Counted from the first letter of the stretch, positions 1-8,064 are shown. The stretch: DNA of 64,000 nucleotides from Flectobacillus sp. BAB-3569 (GCF_002270355.1 NZ_NJFZ01000002.1:42702-106701), one strand, 5' to 3'. Numbers and translations: made by a program. The notes: a model not told the origin generated them from the sequence alone.

Positions 1-2
1 AA

Positions 3-527
3 GAAGTATCGGAATTTAGCCATAATGACCGTTTTAATCAACCAAATGATATTTGTATTACTCGTAAAAATGTACTTTTTGCAAGTGATCCCAATTGGAA
101 ACAAAGCACAGGTCAAATCTGGAGAATAGATACAGATGGCTCTTCACATTTGTTGTCGTCAGACATGGGTACAACCAATGGTATTTGTTTGAGTCCCGAT
201 GAAAAAACGTTATATGTCAATGAAAGTATCCAGCGAAATATCTGGGCATTTGATGTGGATGCTCAGGGAAATATCAGTAACAAACGTCTTTTTACCTCAT
301 TCAAAGACGGTGGTTTGGATGGCATGAAATGTGATAAATCAGGAAAACTGTATGTAACTCGTTGGGGATTAGGTAAAATTCTTATTTTCAACCCTTCGGG
401 ACAACTGATCAAAGAAGTCACTACCAAAGGCAAGCAAACGAGTAATCTGGTATTCAGTCCAAATCAAAAAGAAGCATTCGTGACTTTACAAGACCGCAAA
501 GGCATGGAAAAGTTTAGAATAAAATAA
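3..527 (+). CDS. SMP-30/gluconolactonase/LRE family protein, 3' part
   Basis: The reading frame is open from the first bases, so the start lies outside the window. The visible 174 residues form part of a six-bladed beta-propeller of the SMP-30/gluconolactonase family, which hydrolyses sugar lactones or related esters. Family hallmarks are the FNQPNDI segment, ASDPNW, and GTTNGICLSPDEKTLYVNES, which carry metal-binding Asn/Asp residues in relatives. The C-terminal blade contains a TRWGLGKI segment and LVFSPNQKEAFVT. Substrate cannot be told. No signal peptide can be assessed because the N-terminus is missing. It is followed by a dispersed repeat rather than by a clear terminator. Confidence 0.85.
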   Translation, partial: EVSEFSHNDRFNQPNDICITRKNVLFASDPNWKQSTGQIWRIDTDGSSHLLSSDMGTTNGICLSPDEKTLYVNESIQRNIWAFDVDAQGNISNKRLFTSFKDGGLDGMKCDKSGKLYVTRWGLGKILIFNPSGQLIKEVTTKGKQTSNLVFSPNQKEAFVTLQDRKGMEKFRIK

Positions 528-544
528 ATAATTCTTTTAAGTAA

Positions 545-655
545 TCGTGCAGAATAAGATTTGATTTAAGTGTTTAGGGACAAGGCAACAGGCACAAGGC
601 ACAGAGTGTTTAAATGTTTTTTAGCAAAAAATAGATATATTTTTGCCGAATGCCT
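545..655 (-). repeat. dispersed intergenic repeat, family 1 (copy A)
   Basis: Non-coding stretch that shares blocks with 8065-8100, 12228-12356, 44101-44165 and 46222-46337. Recognisable blocks are CAAGGCAACAGGCACAAGG, GAGTGTT, AAATGTTTT, TAGATAT and TTTTGCCGAATGCC. Orientation is given relative to the copies at 12228 and 46222, which read in the plus direction. An antisense open frame crossing this region and the next gene is considered spurious. Confidence 0.6.
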
Positions 656-766
656 ATAGCCAAAAGCTAAAGAAATATAAGATACTTTAACGACTTTTTG
701 CCTAATAGTACAGCTTACTGATAGCCGAAAACCAACAGCTATAACAAAACAAAACCCAAGAAAAAG

Positions 767-1063
767 ATGATTATTAGAATGGTAAGAATGACTTTTCAGG
801 AAGATAAAGTAGATGATTTTCTTGAAATTTTTAATACGTCCAAAAATAAGATTCGGCATTTTGAAGGCTGCCATCATCTCGAATTTCTCAAAGATGCCAA
901 CCAACCGAATGTCTTTATGACGTACAGTTATTGGGAAAGCGAAAACCATTTGAATCAATATCGTGATTCAGAACTTTTCCAAAAAACTTGGGCGGCCACA
1001 AAAGCATTGTTCAAGGAAAAGCCTATTGCTTTTTCTTCAGAAAGAGTGGAAATCATTGAGTGA
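767..1063 (+). CDS. antibiotic biosynthesis monooxygenase (ABM) domain protein
   Basis: A 98-residue single-domain protein of the dimeric alpha-beta barrel superfamily, ABM/YgiN type. These small cytosolic proteins act as cofactor-free quinol monooxygenases or haem-handling enzymes; here the substrate is unknown. The fold signature is visible: an N-terminal strand IIRMVRMTF, a helix, the HFEGCHHLEFLKD strand pair, then FMTYSYWESENHLNQY and a closing helix with FQKTWAATK. Length equals the family norm. The ATG at 767 is the only sensible start. The last codons, Ile-Glu-stop, are ATTGAGTGA and belong to the repeat that begins at 1055, so the original C-terminus may have been altered. Confidence 0.8.
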   Translation: MIIRMVRMTFQEDKVDDFLEIFNTSKNKIRHFEGCHHLEFLKDANQPNVFMTYSYWESENHLNQYRDSELFQKTWAATKALFKEKPIAFSSERVEIIE

Positions 1064-1142
1064 TTTGCGATTGAGTGAATGAGTGATTATTATTTGAATA
1101 TAGATAAAAATCACTCATTTACTCAATCATCAATCACTCAAT
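1055..1142. repeat. large inverted repeat, ATTGAGTGATT family
   Basis: Two arms, about 1055-1088 and 1109-1142, are near-perfect reverse complements made of the unit ATTGAGTGATT and GATTGAGTGAATGAGTGATT. The left arm overlaps the stop codon of the preceding gene. Related sequence occurs at 4379-4412, 38266-38330, 52584-52620 and 62843-62880. The transcript could fold into a long hairpin and might act as a terminator, but there is no T-run. Confidence 0.75.
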
Positions 1143-1178
1143 TTTGAATAACTCATGTTATATCGTTACTCGAAACGT

Positions 1179-1691
1179 TTATTCGAAAATCGATTTTAGT
1201 TCGACAGCATCCTGAGCTTTCATACGTCCAGCCAATACCAAACGCAATTGACGACGACGTAAAGCTCCTTCGTACAAGGCAATTTCATCTTCTGTTTCAG
1301 GAACAGCCTGAGGCACATCAATAGGGCGACCAGATTGATCTACTGCTACAAAAGTAAAAAAGGCTTTATTGGTCGAAACTCTTTCTTTTGCTGGGATATT
1401 TTCGGCCCACACATCAATCACCACTTCCATCGAAGAACTAAATGCACGAGTCACTTTGGCTTGTAGTGTTACTACGCTTCCAAGCGGAATAGACTCTTTG
1501 AACGACACGTTGTCAACAGAAGCTGTTACTACAATTCGGTTCGAATGTTTTTGTGCACAAATAGCCCCTACTACGTCCATCATTCTCATGAGGTTTCCAC
1601 CCATCAAATTTCCAAGCGTATTGGTATCGTTTGGAAAAATCATTTCGGTCATGGTAGTAAGCGATTCTGATACTGGTTTGCTCTTTGCCAT
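1179..1691 (-). CDS. acyl-CoA thioesterase, hotdog fold (Acot7/YciA-like)
   Basis: A 170-residue hotdog-domain thioesterase of the cytosolic acyl-CoA hydrolase group. It hydrolyses acyl-CoA to free acid and CoA. The core is typical: MTEMIFPNDTNTLGNLMGG, in which Asn and the following Gly-rich turn start the central helix (LMRMMDVVGAICAQKH), then VTASVDNVSFKESIPLG and the strand VEVVIDVWAEN-like segment. The C-terminal ~35 residues (EDEIALYEGALRRRQLRL) extend beyond the hotdog core as seen in relatives. ATG at 1691. It stands alone between the ABM gene and the nuo block, convergent with the former. Chain-length specificity cannot be read from the sequence. Confidence 0.85.
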   Translation of the reverse strand: MAKSKPVSESLTTMTEMIFPNDTNTLGNLMGGNLMRMMDVVGAICAQKHSNRIVVTASVDNVSFKESIPLGSVVTLQAKVTRAFSSSMEVVIDVWAENIPAKERVSTNKAFFTFVAVDQSGRPIDVPQAVPETEDEIALYEGALRRRQLRLVLAGRMKAQDAVELKSIFE

Positions 1692-1799
1692 TGTTTAAAT
1701 AAAAGTAATTTCTACCTATTACTAGATTGATGAAGTTATATATACCAGACCTGGGCAGACAGGCTTGAATGCAAAAGAGAAAAGGACAATTGAAAGAAT

Positions 1800-2108
1800 T
1801 TATTTCTTTAACTCATTTATCTCGTCGAGATTAACGGTTTTGAAATGTTCATAAACCTTCAAAACAATCGCCAAAGCAATGACTGCTTCACAAGCTGCCA
1901 CAACGATTACGAACAAAGAAAATATTTGTCCCTGAAGACTAGGGTCATTTTTACTAAAAGCCACCAAATTCACATTGACAGCATTAAGCATTAATTCGAT
2001 ACCCATCAGTACCACAATAATGTTTCGTTTGACAACCACCAAAGCAAGTCCTATGCTAAACAACAAGGCACTTGTGAGTAAGTAGTAAGGCAAAAAGCTG
2101 TTATCCAT
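1800..2108 (-). CDS. nuoK: NADH-quinone oxidoreductase subunit K
   Basis: A 102-residue membrane subunit of respiratory complex I, homologous to Mrp antiporter MrpC. Three transmembrane helices are visible: roughly residues 4-22, 28-50 and 60-84. The conserved glutamate of helix 2 is present in LMGIELMLNAVNVNLVAF, and a second carboxylate occurs in VVAACEAVIALAIVL. It lies 7 bp downstream of nuoJ and ends the local nuo block. The usual next gene, nuoL, does not follow; the next gene leftwards is an unrelated thioesterase on the same strand. Confidence 0.95.
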   Translation of the reverse strand: MDNSFLPYYLLTSALLFSIGLALVVVKRNIIVVLMGIELMLNAVNVNLVAFSKNDPSLQGQIFSLFVIVVAACEAVIALAIVLKVYEHFKTVNLDEINELKK

Positions 2109-2115
2109 GGATTGA

Positions 2116-2637
2116 TTAGTTTTTAGTTTTGGTACTTAAATAAGCTGCTCCAATCAGTACTGCCATCAATAATATACCTGAAACTTCAAAGGGCAATACA
2201 TAGTTGGTCATTAGCTCTACTCCTATCGTTTGAGTAGTAGAAGTAGGCTCTACTGCCTCAAATAGGTTATCTTGAATAGTCAAAAATCTTGCTCTACCAA
2301 AGGTGTATAGCAAAGTAGCACTAAAACCCAACATCACAAATACCCCAAGAACTCGGTTGGAACTTTCGGTGGTAATATCATTGCGTCCACGGCTTTTATT
2401 TCCTTGTTGATTGGTTAGCATTACCCCAAAAATAAGAAGTACTAATACCCCTCCAACGTAAACTAAGATTTGGGCTACAGCCAAAAAATCTGCCCCTGCC
2501 AATACATACAATGCCGATACTCCTAAAAATGTACCAAGCAAACTAAAGGCCGCATACAAGACATTTTTGGTAAGTAATACGACCAAAGCCGAGGCTAAGG
2601 TCAGTACCATGAAAGCTATAAATACAAATTGTATCAA
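2116..2637 (-). CDS. nuoJ: NADH-quinone oxidoreductase subunit J
   Basis: A 173-residue membrane subunit of complex I. Five hydrophobic segments are visible, and the signature stretch YAAFSLLGTFLGVSALYVL followed by FLAVAQILVYVGGVLVLLIF matches the pi-bulge helix region of NuoJ. The frame has no ATG at its start. A TTG at 2637 gives the expected N-terminus (MIQFVFIAFM), an upstream in-frame stop lies a few codons before it, and the next ATG would remove most of helix 1. Initiation at TTG is therefore preferred. The gene follows nuoI by 44 bp and precedes nuoK by 7 bp, so the three are probably co-transcribed. Confidence 0.93.
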   Translation of the reverse strand: MIQFVFIAFMVLTLASALVVLLTKNVLYAAFSLLGTFLGVSALYVLAGADFLAVAQILVYVGGVLVLLIFGVMLTNQQGNKSRGRNDITTESSNRVLGVFVMLGFSATLLYTFGRARFLTIQDNLFEAVEPTSTTQTIGVELMTNYVLPFEVSGILLMAVLIGAAYLSTKTKN

Positions 2638-2681
2638 AACTCTTGAGATTTATGGTTGGTCAAATATCTAGTTCAAAAACC

Positions 2682-4157
2682 TTATTCTGGTCTTTTAAAT
2701 TTTGGTCGAAAAACAGGACGAGGCTTGGGCGCTTCTTCGCTTGTAGTGCTATCCACCTGCTTGGTTTCTTCGGTTTTTATCTCTTCTTGTTCGACTTTAG
2801 CAACAGGCTCAGATGTTTCATCTTCTGCTTTTGCTGGAACTTTAAACTTCGGTCTGAAGGCTGGACGAGCAGGCTTGACTTTATCAGATGGTGTTTCAAC
2901 TTCTGGTGATACCTCATCGGCTGGCTTTGAAGCTGGCTTAAACTTAGGTCTGAAGGCTGGACGAGCGGGCTTGACTTCCTCCGATGGTGTTTCGACTTCT
3001 GGAGCTACCTCTGCACTGGCCTCTACAACTGGCTCAGTTACCTCATCGGCTGGCTTTGAAGCTGGCTTAAACTTCGGTCTAAAAGCTGGACGAGCAGGCT
3101 TGACTTCATCAGATGGTGTTTCAACTTCTAGCGATACCTCTGTGCTAGCTTCTACAACTGGCTCAGTTACCTCATCGGCTGGTTTTGAGGCTGGTTTAAA
3201 CTTCGGCCTGAAGGCTGGACGAGCAGCAGGCTTGACTTCATCAGCCGCCGTTGTAACATTTTCATTCGTACCTTCTGTCGTATTTTCAACAGAAGTCTCG
3301 GTTGAAGGTGCAACCTTCATTTTTGGCTTAAATGCTGGACGAGATACTGGTTTTGGGGTATCTCCCGTAGAAGTTTCGTCTGTAGTAGGTTTAGACTCAT
3401 CGCTTTCAACCTTCATTTTTGGTTTAAAAGCAGGTCTTGGTGCTGGTTTTGGCGCTTCGGCAGTAGCTTCCGCTGAAGACTCAGCAGGAGTCTCGGTATT
3501 GTTTGCTACAGGACGAGCAGCAGGCTTAAATGCTGGTTTTGGCGCAACTTTAGGTTCTGCTTTTTGAGCAGCAGTTTCTTTTTTGAATGCTTCTTTCTCA
3601 AGCATATACTGCTCATACAATTTTTTCTTTTCGTCAGCTTGCTCCTCTGTAAGGTTGCCAAAAGCAAAATTGTGTTCCGTGATATCAAATACTGAAAAAT
3701 CATACTCCTTTTTCATGGTAAGACATTCGGTAGGACATACCGTCGTACACAAGCCACAGAAACAACATTTTGACATATCGATATCAAACTTGGCAGCATA
3801 CAAACGAATTGCCGAGCCATCCGAAGCATAACTCACCACACCAGTTGCTTTGATGGGCTCAATTTCGATACAATCAACAGGACAGATTTTAGCACATTTA
3901 TCACACACAATACAATCATCCATTTCATTGTGCAATTGATAACGTCCATTGTCAGGTACAGGTAATTGCTCATAAGGATATTGTGTAGTGACAATCCCTG
4001 TTTTTTGATCGAAATACTGTGGGTCATCTACAAATATCGGTTTGCGACTTTGACGAGCATCTTTAAAGTGCTTAAACGACAAAGACAAACCTTTCAGAGA
4101 AGATTTAATGCCCTCTTTGATATTTCCCCAATATGTACTGTTTGCTCCTTTTTGCAT
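2682..4157 (-). CDS. nuoI: NADH-quinone oxidoreductase subunit I with long repetitive C-terminal tail
   Basis: Residues 1-~165 are a normal NuoI, the peripheral-arm subunit that carries clusters N6a and N6b and passes electrons toward quinone. The two ferredoxin motifs are C82-x2-C85-x2-C88-x3-C92-P and C131-x2-C134-x2-C137-x3-C141-P. After a charged helix (to ~200) comes a ~290-residue Pro/Ala/Lys/Glu/Thr/Val tail. It contains about eight copies of a basic motif such as RPAFRPKFK or RPAFKPKMK, separated by acidic spacers; the last three full units are nearly identical. Bacterial NuoI is usually 150-230 residues, so 491 is exceptional. The tail has no stop or frame change, so it is part of the same protein. 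It starts the nuoIJK block; nuoH is not upstream. Confidence 0.95.
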   Translation of the reverse strand: MQKGANSTYWGNIKEGIKSSLKGLSLSFKHFKDARQSRKPIFVDDPQYFDQKTGIVTTQYPYEQLPVPDNGRYQLHNEMDDCIVCDKCAKICPVDCIEIEPIKATGVVSYASDGSAIRLYAAKFDIDMSKCCFCGLCTTVCPTECLTMKKEYDFSVFDITEHNFAFGNLTEEQADEKKKLYEQYMLEKEAFKKETAAQKAEPKVAPKPAFKPAARPVANNTETPAESSAEATAEAPKPAPRPAFKPKMKVESDESKPTTDETSTGDTPKPVSRPAFKPKMKVAPSTETSVENTTEGTNENVTTAADEVKPAARPAFRPKFKPASKPADEVTEPVVEASTEVSLEVETPSDEVKPARPAFRPKFKPASKPADEVTEPVVEASAEVAPEVETPSEEVKPARPAFRPKFKPASKPADEVSPEVETPSDKVKPARPAFRPKFKVPAKAEDETSEPVAKVEQEEIKTEETKQVDSTTSEEAPKPRPVFRPKFKRPE

Positions 4158-4355
4158 AATTTGATACCGAATAATATCATTTGGAGAGTTTTTGATAAGA
4201 TTTTATCCTTGAAATTTTAGCTCTCCAGACAATTACCACAAAACTACTCTATAAAATACTGATTTTATAGAGTAAACCATTTTTTTTGGAAAATGAATCC
4301 GAGGGGACAGTTTTTAGTAACAAGTTGAGCCTGTGAAGCGGGTATTTGCTATAAA

Positions 4356-4412
4356 CATGACTCATCCCTAATTTAGTGAGTTGAGATTGAGTGAATGAGT
4401 GATTATTTTTAA
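4356..4412. repeat. sequence resembling the IS left end plus an ATTGAGTGATT-family copy
   Basis: 4356-4374 reads CATGACTCATCCCTAATTT, closely matching CATGAGTCATCCCGAATTT at 62959-62977 at the left end of the insertion sequence. It is followed directly by the repeat GATTGAGTGAATGAGTGATT (to 4412). No transposase lies nearby. The rest of the 4158-4583 gap holds only the terminator at 4464-4510. Confidence 0.5.
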
Positions 4413-4463
4413 AATCTCTATTCCTATACCTTGCGCCTAAAGCTGAATCAGCTAGCAATTAGT

Positions 4464-4510
4464 ATCAAAAAAAGCGGTCGGAAATTGCTTTTTCGACCGC
4501 TTTTTTTGAT
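4464..4510. terminator. bidirectional intrinsic terminator
   Basis: A 17-bp perfect inverted repeat (4464-4480 and 4494-4510) with GC core GCGGTCG/CGACCGC, flanked by an A-run on one side and a T-run on the other. On the minus strand it ends transcription arriving from upstream DNA. It sits downstream of the E1 gene (minus strand, ending at 4584), which it most likely terminates. Confidence 0.85.
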
Positions 4511-4583
4511 GAAACGTTGGAGAATAATCCTAAAATTAGGAATAACTCATACTATCATTGATATTTTTCCCAAAATGTAATCC

Positions 4584-6998
4584 CTAATATAAATCAGGGA
4601 AACGACTTGGTTGAGCTTCAGACATCATTTCATAAACGGCATCGAAAACTGTGTCAACATTAGGCTTTGAGAAATAATCGCCATCAGATGTATAAGCAGG
4701 ACGATGCGGTTGGGCAGCAATACAAACAGGTTTTGAATCGAGCCAACGATAGGCATTTTGTTTGTCTAATACCTCGCCCATCATATAACCTGTACCTCCG
4801 CCTGGCATATCTTCGTCAGCAAAAATTACTCGATTCGTTTTCTTGATTGACTCTACGATTTTATGTCCTAAATCAAATGGCAACAAGGTTTGAATATCTA
4901 TAACTTCCACCGAAATACCTACTTGCGCCAATTGAGCTGCTGCTTCCATCACAATACGACACATAGAACCATACGTAACAATAGTAACATCGCTACCTTC
5001 AAGAAGGATATCAGGAACACCCAAAGGAACACGCGTATCGTACAAGTTTATAGGTAATTTTTCTTTGAGACGATAGCCATTCAAGCATTCAATTACCACA
5101 GCAGGGTCATCGCTGTGAAGCAATGTATTGTACATACCTGCCGCTTGGGTCATGTTGCGAGGTACACATAAATGAACCCCTCTCAAACCATTTAATAACA
5201 CTCCCATTGGCGAACCTGAGTGCCAGATTCCCTCCAAACGGTGTCCACGAGTACGCACAATCATCGGAGACTTTTGTCCACCTTTTGTACGGTAATGCAA
5301 ACAAGCCAAATCGTCTGAAAGTGTTGCAAATGGATAAAATATATAATCTAAATATTGAATTTCAACAATCGGACGCAATCCACGCATTGCAGCACCAATT
5401 CCCTGACCTACAATGGTCATTTCACGGATACCAGTATCGGTAATTCTCAACTCCCCAAACTTATCTTGCAAGCCTGAAAGAGTTTGGTTAACGTCACCGA
5501 TTTTTCCAACGTCTTCCCCAATGATAAAAACACGTGGGTCTGTAGCTAACCAATGATCAAAGTTTTTATTTAAAATTTCACGACCATCTACCAGTGGCGC
5601 ACCTTCTTCGTAAATAGCTGGTTGTGCTGAAACTTTGAAAGCCGATTCGTCTGAATTCGAAAATTGGAACGAGTTAAAGCGATCAAAATTAGCCTCTTTT
5701 GACTTTTCAAGCCATTCTATTAAACCACGTTTAGCAGGAAATTCTTCGAACCTTAACAAACGTAAGGCTTTCTTTACTGCCACTACGCTATCACGGTGGA
5801 TAGGATTCATGGTTTTACGAAGTTCTTCTACTATTTGTTTAATGGTAGCGCCATTTTTACTTTCTGCCGCTGCTTGGTTCATCAACGAAAGAGCATCTTC
5901 TTTTTCAGGCTTAATTGAGTCCATATAGGCCTGCCAAGCATCTTTCTGTGATTTACGAGCAATTTTTACAGCTTCCTGATCTATGGCTAATAATTCTTCT
6001 TCTGTAGCAAACTCGTTGTCAAGAATCCATTTTCTGAAGTGAGTATTACAGTCAAAGTCTATTTCGAATTGTAAACGTTCGGGAGATTTATAGCGCTCAT
6101 GCGAGCCAGAAGCCGAGTGTCCTTGTTGTTGGGTCACCTCTTCTACGTGAATCAAGGAAGGAATATGGTTTTCACGAGCCAACTGAGCTGCTTTGTGAAA
6201 AGCCTCCATCAAGCCTACATAATCATAGGCTTTTACGGAAATAATTTCAAGACCAGCTTCATCTTCTGTACGTTGATAACCTGCAAGCGCCTTTGAAATA
6301 GAATGTTTAGTAGTTTGATATTGAGTTGGCACCGAAATTCCATAACCATCATCCCAAACTGCCATCACTAGTGGTATTTGTAAAACGCCAGCGGCATTGA
6401 TGCACTCTAGGAACATACCCTCTGAAGTAGAAGCATCACCAATCGTCGAAAAGCATACTTCATTGCCTTGTTTCGAAAACTTTTCAGCGATTTCACCCTG
6501 AAGTTCAGGTACATTTCTATAGAGCTTCGAAGCGTAGGCAATACCAATAGCTCTTGGTACTTGTCCAGCTGTAGAAGATATACCAGCAACCGAATTAAAT
6601 AATTTTGTTTGGTCTACCCAATGCCCATTTTCATCTAGCCACTGTGTAGCGTGGTGGTTGTTCATGGTACGTCCGCCAGTGTGGGGGTCGTGCGCCTTAT
6701 CAGGATGACCATACAGCTGTGCGAAGTACTGTTGCCAAGTCAAATCACCTACAGCAGCCACAATCGTTTGGTCACGATAATACCCAGAAATAAAGTCACC
6801 TGCCTTCATAGCTCTTGCAAGAGCAATTTGGGCGAGCTCTTTGCCGTCACCATAAATACCAAACTTGGCACGTCCAGCAAACACTTCTTTCCTTACTAAT
6901 AAAGAACATTCGCGGCTAATACGTGCAAGACGGTAATCCTCGATAACCGACTCTTTTTTAAATAAAATTGTTTCTGACAGTAGTTCGTTTTCCAACAC
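4584..6998 (-). CDS. 2-oxoacid dehydrogenase E1, fused alpha and beta subunits
   Basis: An 804-residue cytosolic thiamine-diphosphate enzyme. It decarboxylates a 2-oxoacid and transfers the acyl group to lipoyl-E2. Residues ~20-400 are the E1 alpha half, with the ThDP motif GDAS at 187-190 followed by WDDGYGIS, and the phosphorylation-loop-like GHSASGSHERY near 293. Residues ~470-804 are the E1 beta half (FIIGEDVGKIGDV, TGIREMTIVGQGIGAAMRGL, MPGGGTGYMMGE). The fused order is common in Bacteroidota. Substrate is probably pyruvate or branched-chain 2-oxoacids; sequence alone does not decide. No E2 or E3 gene is adjacent. Start is GTG at 6998 (or TTG at 6995). A good promoter lies at 7104-7135. 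Confidence 0.93.
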   Translation of the reverse strand: MLENELLSETILFKKESVIEDYRLARISRECSLLVRKEVFAGRAKFGIYGDGKELAQIALARAMKAGDFISGYYRDQTIVAAVGDLTWQQYFAQLYGHPDKAHDPHTGGRTMNNHHATQWLDENGHWVDQTKLFNSVAGISSTAGQVPRAIGIAYASKLYRNVPELQGEIAEKFSKQGNEVCFSTIGDASTSEGMFLECINAAGVLQIPLVMAVWDDGYGISVPTQYQTTKHSISKALAGYQRTEDEAGLEIISVKAYDYVGLMEAFHKAAQLARENHIPSLIHVEEVTQQQGHSASGSHERYKSPERLQFEIDFDCNTHFRKWILDNEFATEEELLAIDQEAVKIARKSQKDAWQAYMDSIKPEKEDALSLMNQAAAESKNGATIKQIVEELRKTMNPIHRDSVVAVKKALRLLRFEEFPAKRGLIEWLEKSKEANFDRFNSFQFSNSDESAFKVSAQPAIYEEGAPLVDGREILNKNFDHWLATDPRVFIIGEDVGKIGDVNQTLSGLQDKFGELRITDTGIREMTIVGQGIGAAMRGLRPIVEIQYLDYIFYPFATLSDDLACLHYRTKGGQKSPMIVRTRGHRLEGIWHSGSPMGVLLNGLRGVHLCVPRNMTQAAGMYNTLLHSDDPAVVIECLNGYRLKEKLPINLYDTRVPLGVPDILLEGSDVTIVTYGSMCRIVMEAAAQLAQVGISVEVIDIQTLLPFDLGHKIVESIKKTNRVIFADEDMPGGGTGYMMGEVLDKQNAYRWLDSKPVCIAAQPHRPAYTSDGDYFSKPNVDTVFDAVYEMMSEAQPSRFPDLY

Positions 6999-7103
6999 GG
7001 CAATTTCGGGCTGATAAAAATAGAATTAAAGATACAGTTGATGGTGTGTTTAAGTTTTCTAAGTTAGAATCAAAATCATCTACCCTCCAACTTAAAGCTG
7101 TAT

Positions 7104-7135
7104 CAAAAATAAGATAATTTAATTAGTATAACAAA
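7104..7135 (-). promoter_or_regulatory. Bacteroidota-type promoter for the E1 gene
   Basis: Reading the minus strand: TTTG (7135-7132), 20-bp spacer, TATTTTTG (7111-7104), matching TTTG / TAnnTTTG. Predicted transcription start near 7097, about 100 nt before the E1 start. It diverges from the plus-strand promoter at 7187-7217 within the same 454-bp gap. Confidence 0.6.
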
Positions 7136-7186
7136 CAGTAGAAATTTTGGAGAGTTGTTAATAATTTGTTAAAGGTTCTCAAAGAT

Positions 7187-7217
7187 TTTGCCAACCTTTT
7201 GATGTAGTATACTTTTG
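7187..7217 (+). promoter_or_regulatory. Bacteroidota-type promoter for the DUF1573 gene
   Basis: TTTG at 7187-7190, a 19-bp spacer, and TACTTTTG at 7210-7217. The implied 5' leader is about 230 nt and contains an inverted repeat TTTCGTA/TACGAAA (7391-7397 and 7405-7411) shortly before the start codon at 7453. Confidence 0.6.
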
Positions 7218-7452
7218 TTTCGGAATAAATCAATTCACTCAAGAAAAACTGAAGTATTATTTTGATTCTGTATTATTTTATACTTTTTTCAAAAAAATAT
7301 AATTTTTCAGCTTTTTTTTAGAATAAAATCCGCTTAAAGCTCATTAGTTTGGTCCTTTAAATAAGTTTTGCGGAAACAAATTCCTTACTTTTTCGTATAT
7401 TTATTACGAAAGCTTGTAAAGCTATTTAATAACAACTAAACATTCTGTTCAA

Positions 7453-7929
7453 ATGAAAAAACTATTTTTCTTTTTCGCATTTTTGTTCACTGCGACATTG
7501 GCAAATGCACAAGGAGTAATCAAATTCAAAACTGAAAGTCACGATTTTGGTAAAATCGAAGAAGGAACACAGGCTACTTACACATTTGAATTTACTAACA
7601 CTGGTACTGCACCTGTAGTAATTTCTAATGCTCAACCTTCTTGCGGATGTACAACTCCAGATTGGACTAGAGAACCAGTACTTCCAGGAAAAACAGGTAA
7701 AGTAACTGCTTCTTTTAACTCAACTGGTCGCCCTGGTGCTTTTAACAAAACTGTTACAGTTATCAGTAACTCAGAAACTCCAACAATCGCTTTGACAATC
7801 AAAGGTGAAGTAGCTCCAAAAGGAACTGCAACTGAAGCTGCTCCTGCAGTGGCTCCAGTACCAACAGTAACTAAAAATGCTGCTCCTGCTGCTCCAGCAA
7901 AGCCTGCTAAGAAAAAATCTGGTAAATAA
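7453..7929 (+). CDS. DUF1573 domain secreted protein
   Basis: A 158-residue protein with a signal peptide (MKKLFFFFAFLFTATLANA, cleavage near residue 19) and one DUF1573 Ig-like domain at ~25-115. The family signature is clear: HDFGKIEEGTQATYTFEFTN, then PSCGCTTPDW with the paired cysteines, PGKTGKVTASF and a closing KTVTVISNS strand. The C-terminal ~40 residues are Ala/Pro/Lys-rich and low in complexity. Members are exported in Bacteroidota; their role is not established. It has its own promoter and a clear terminator at 8013-8042, so it is probably a monocistronic and well expressed gene. Confidence 0.9.
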   Translation: MKKLFFFFAFLFTATLANAQGVIKFKTESHDFGKIEEGTQATYTFEFTNTGTAPVVISNAQPSCGCTTPDWTREPVLPGKTGKVTASFNSTGRPGAFNKTVTVISNSETPTIALTIKGEVAPKGTATEAAPAVAPVPTVTKNAAPAAPAKPAKKKSGK

Positions 7930-8012
7930 TCGGAAGATTCTTTAGCTGAGGCTCCATCGGTTTTCTAGAAAATATTTGATAGAAATCCCTTTTAGCCTCT
8001 TAATCATACAAT

Positions 8013-8042
8013 AAGGGTGTCGAATTTTCGACGCCTTTTTTG
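8013..8042 (+). terminator. intrinsic terminator after the DUF1573 gene
   Basis: Stem GGTGTCGAA / TTCGACGCC (one G-T pair) with a two-base loop centre and a T-run from 8036. Confidence 0.75.
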
Positions 8043-8064
8043 TTTTATAGAAGTAGTTTGAAAA

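Noticed and set aside
566..958. Minus-strand open frame overlapping the ABM gene
   Set aside because: It covers a dispersed repeat and is antisense to a clear ABM domain; composition is non-protein-like.
2830..3240. Regularly spaced near-identical repeats, CRISPR-like at first sight
   Set aside because: They are in-frame coding repeats of the NuoI tail, with spacers that also translate into similar sequence; no cas genes.
2656..3567. Long plus-strand open frame (303 codons) antisense to nuoI, Gly/Ser/Thr-rich repeats
   Set aside because: It is the antisense reading of the repetitive NuoI tail; the frame stays open because the repeat unit is a multiple of three. No start context or homology.
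4249..4458. Minus-strand 69-codon frame between nuoI and the terminator
   Set aside because: Made largely of repeat DNA (ATTGAGTGATT family) and unlikely to encode a protein.
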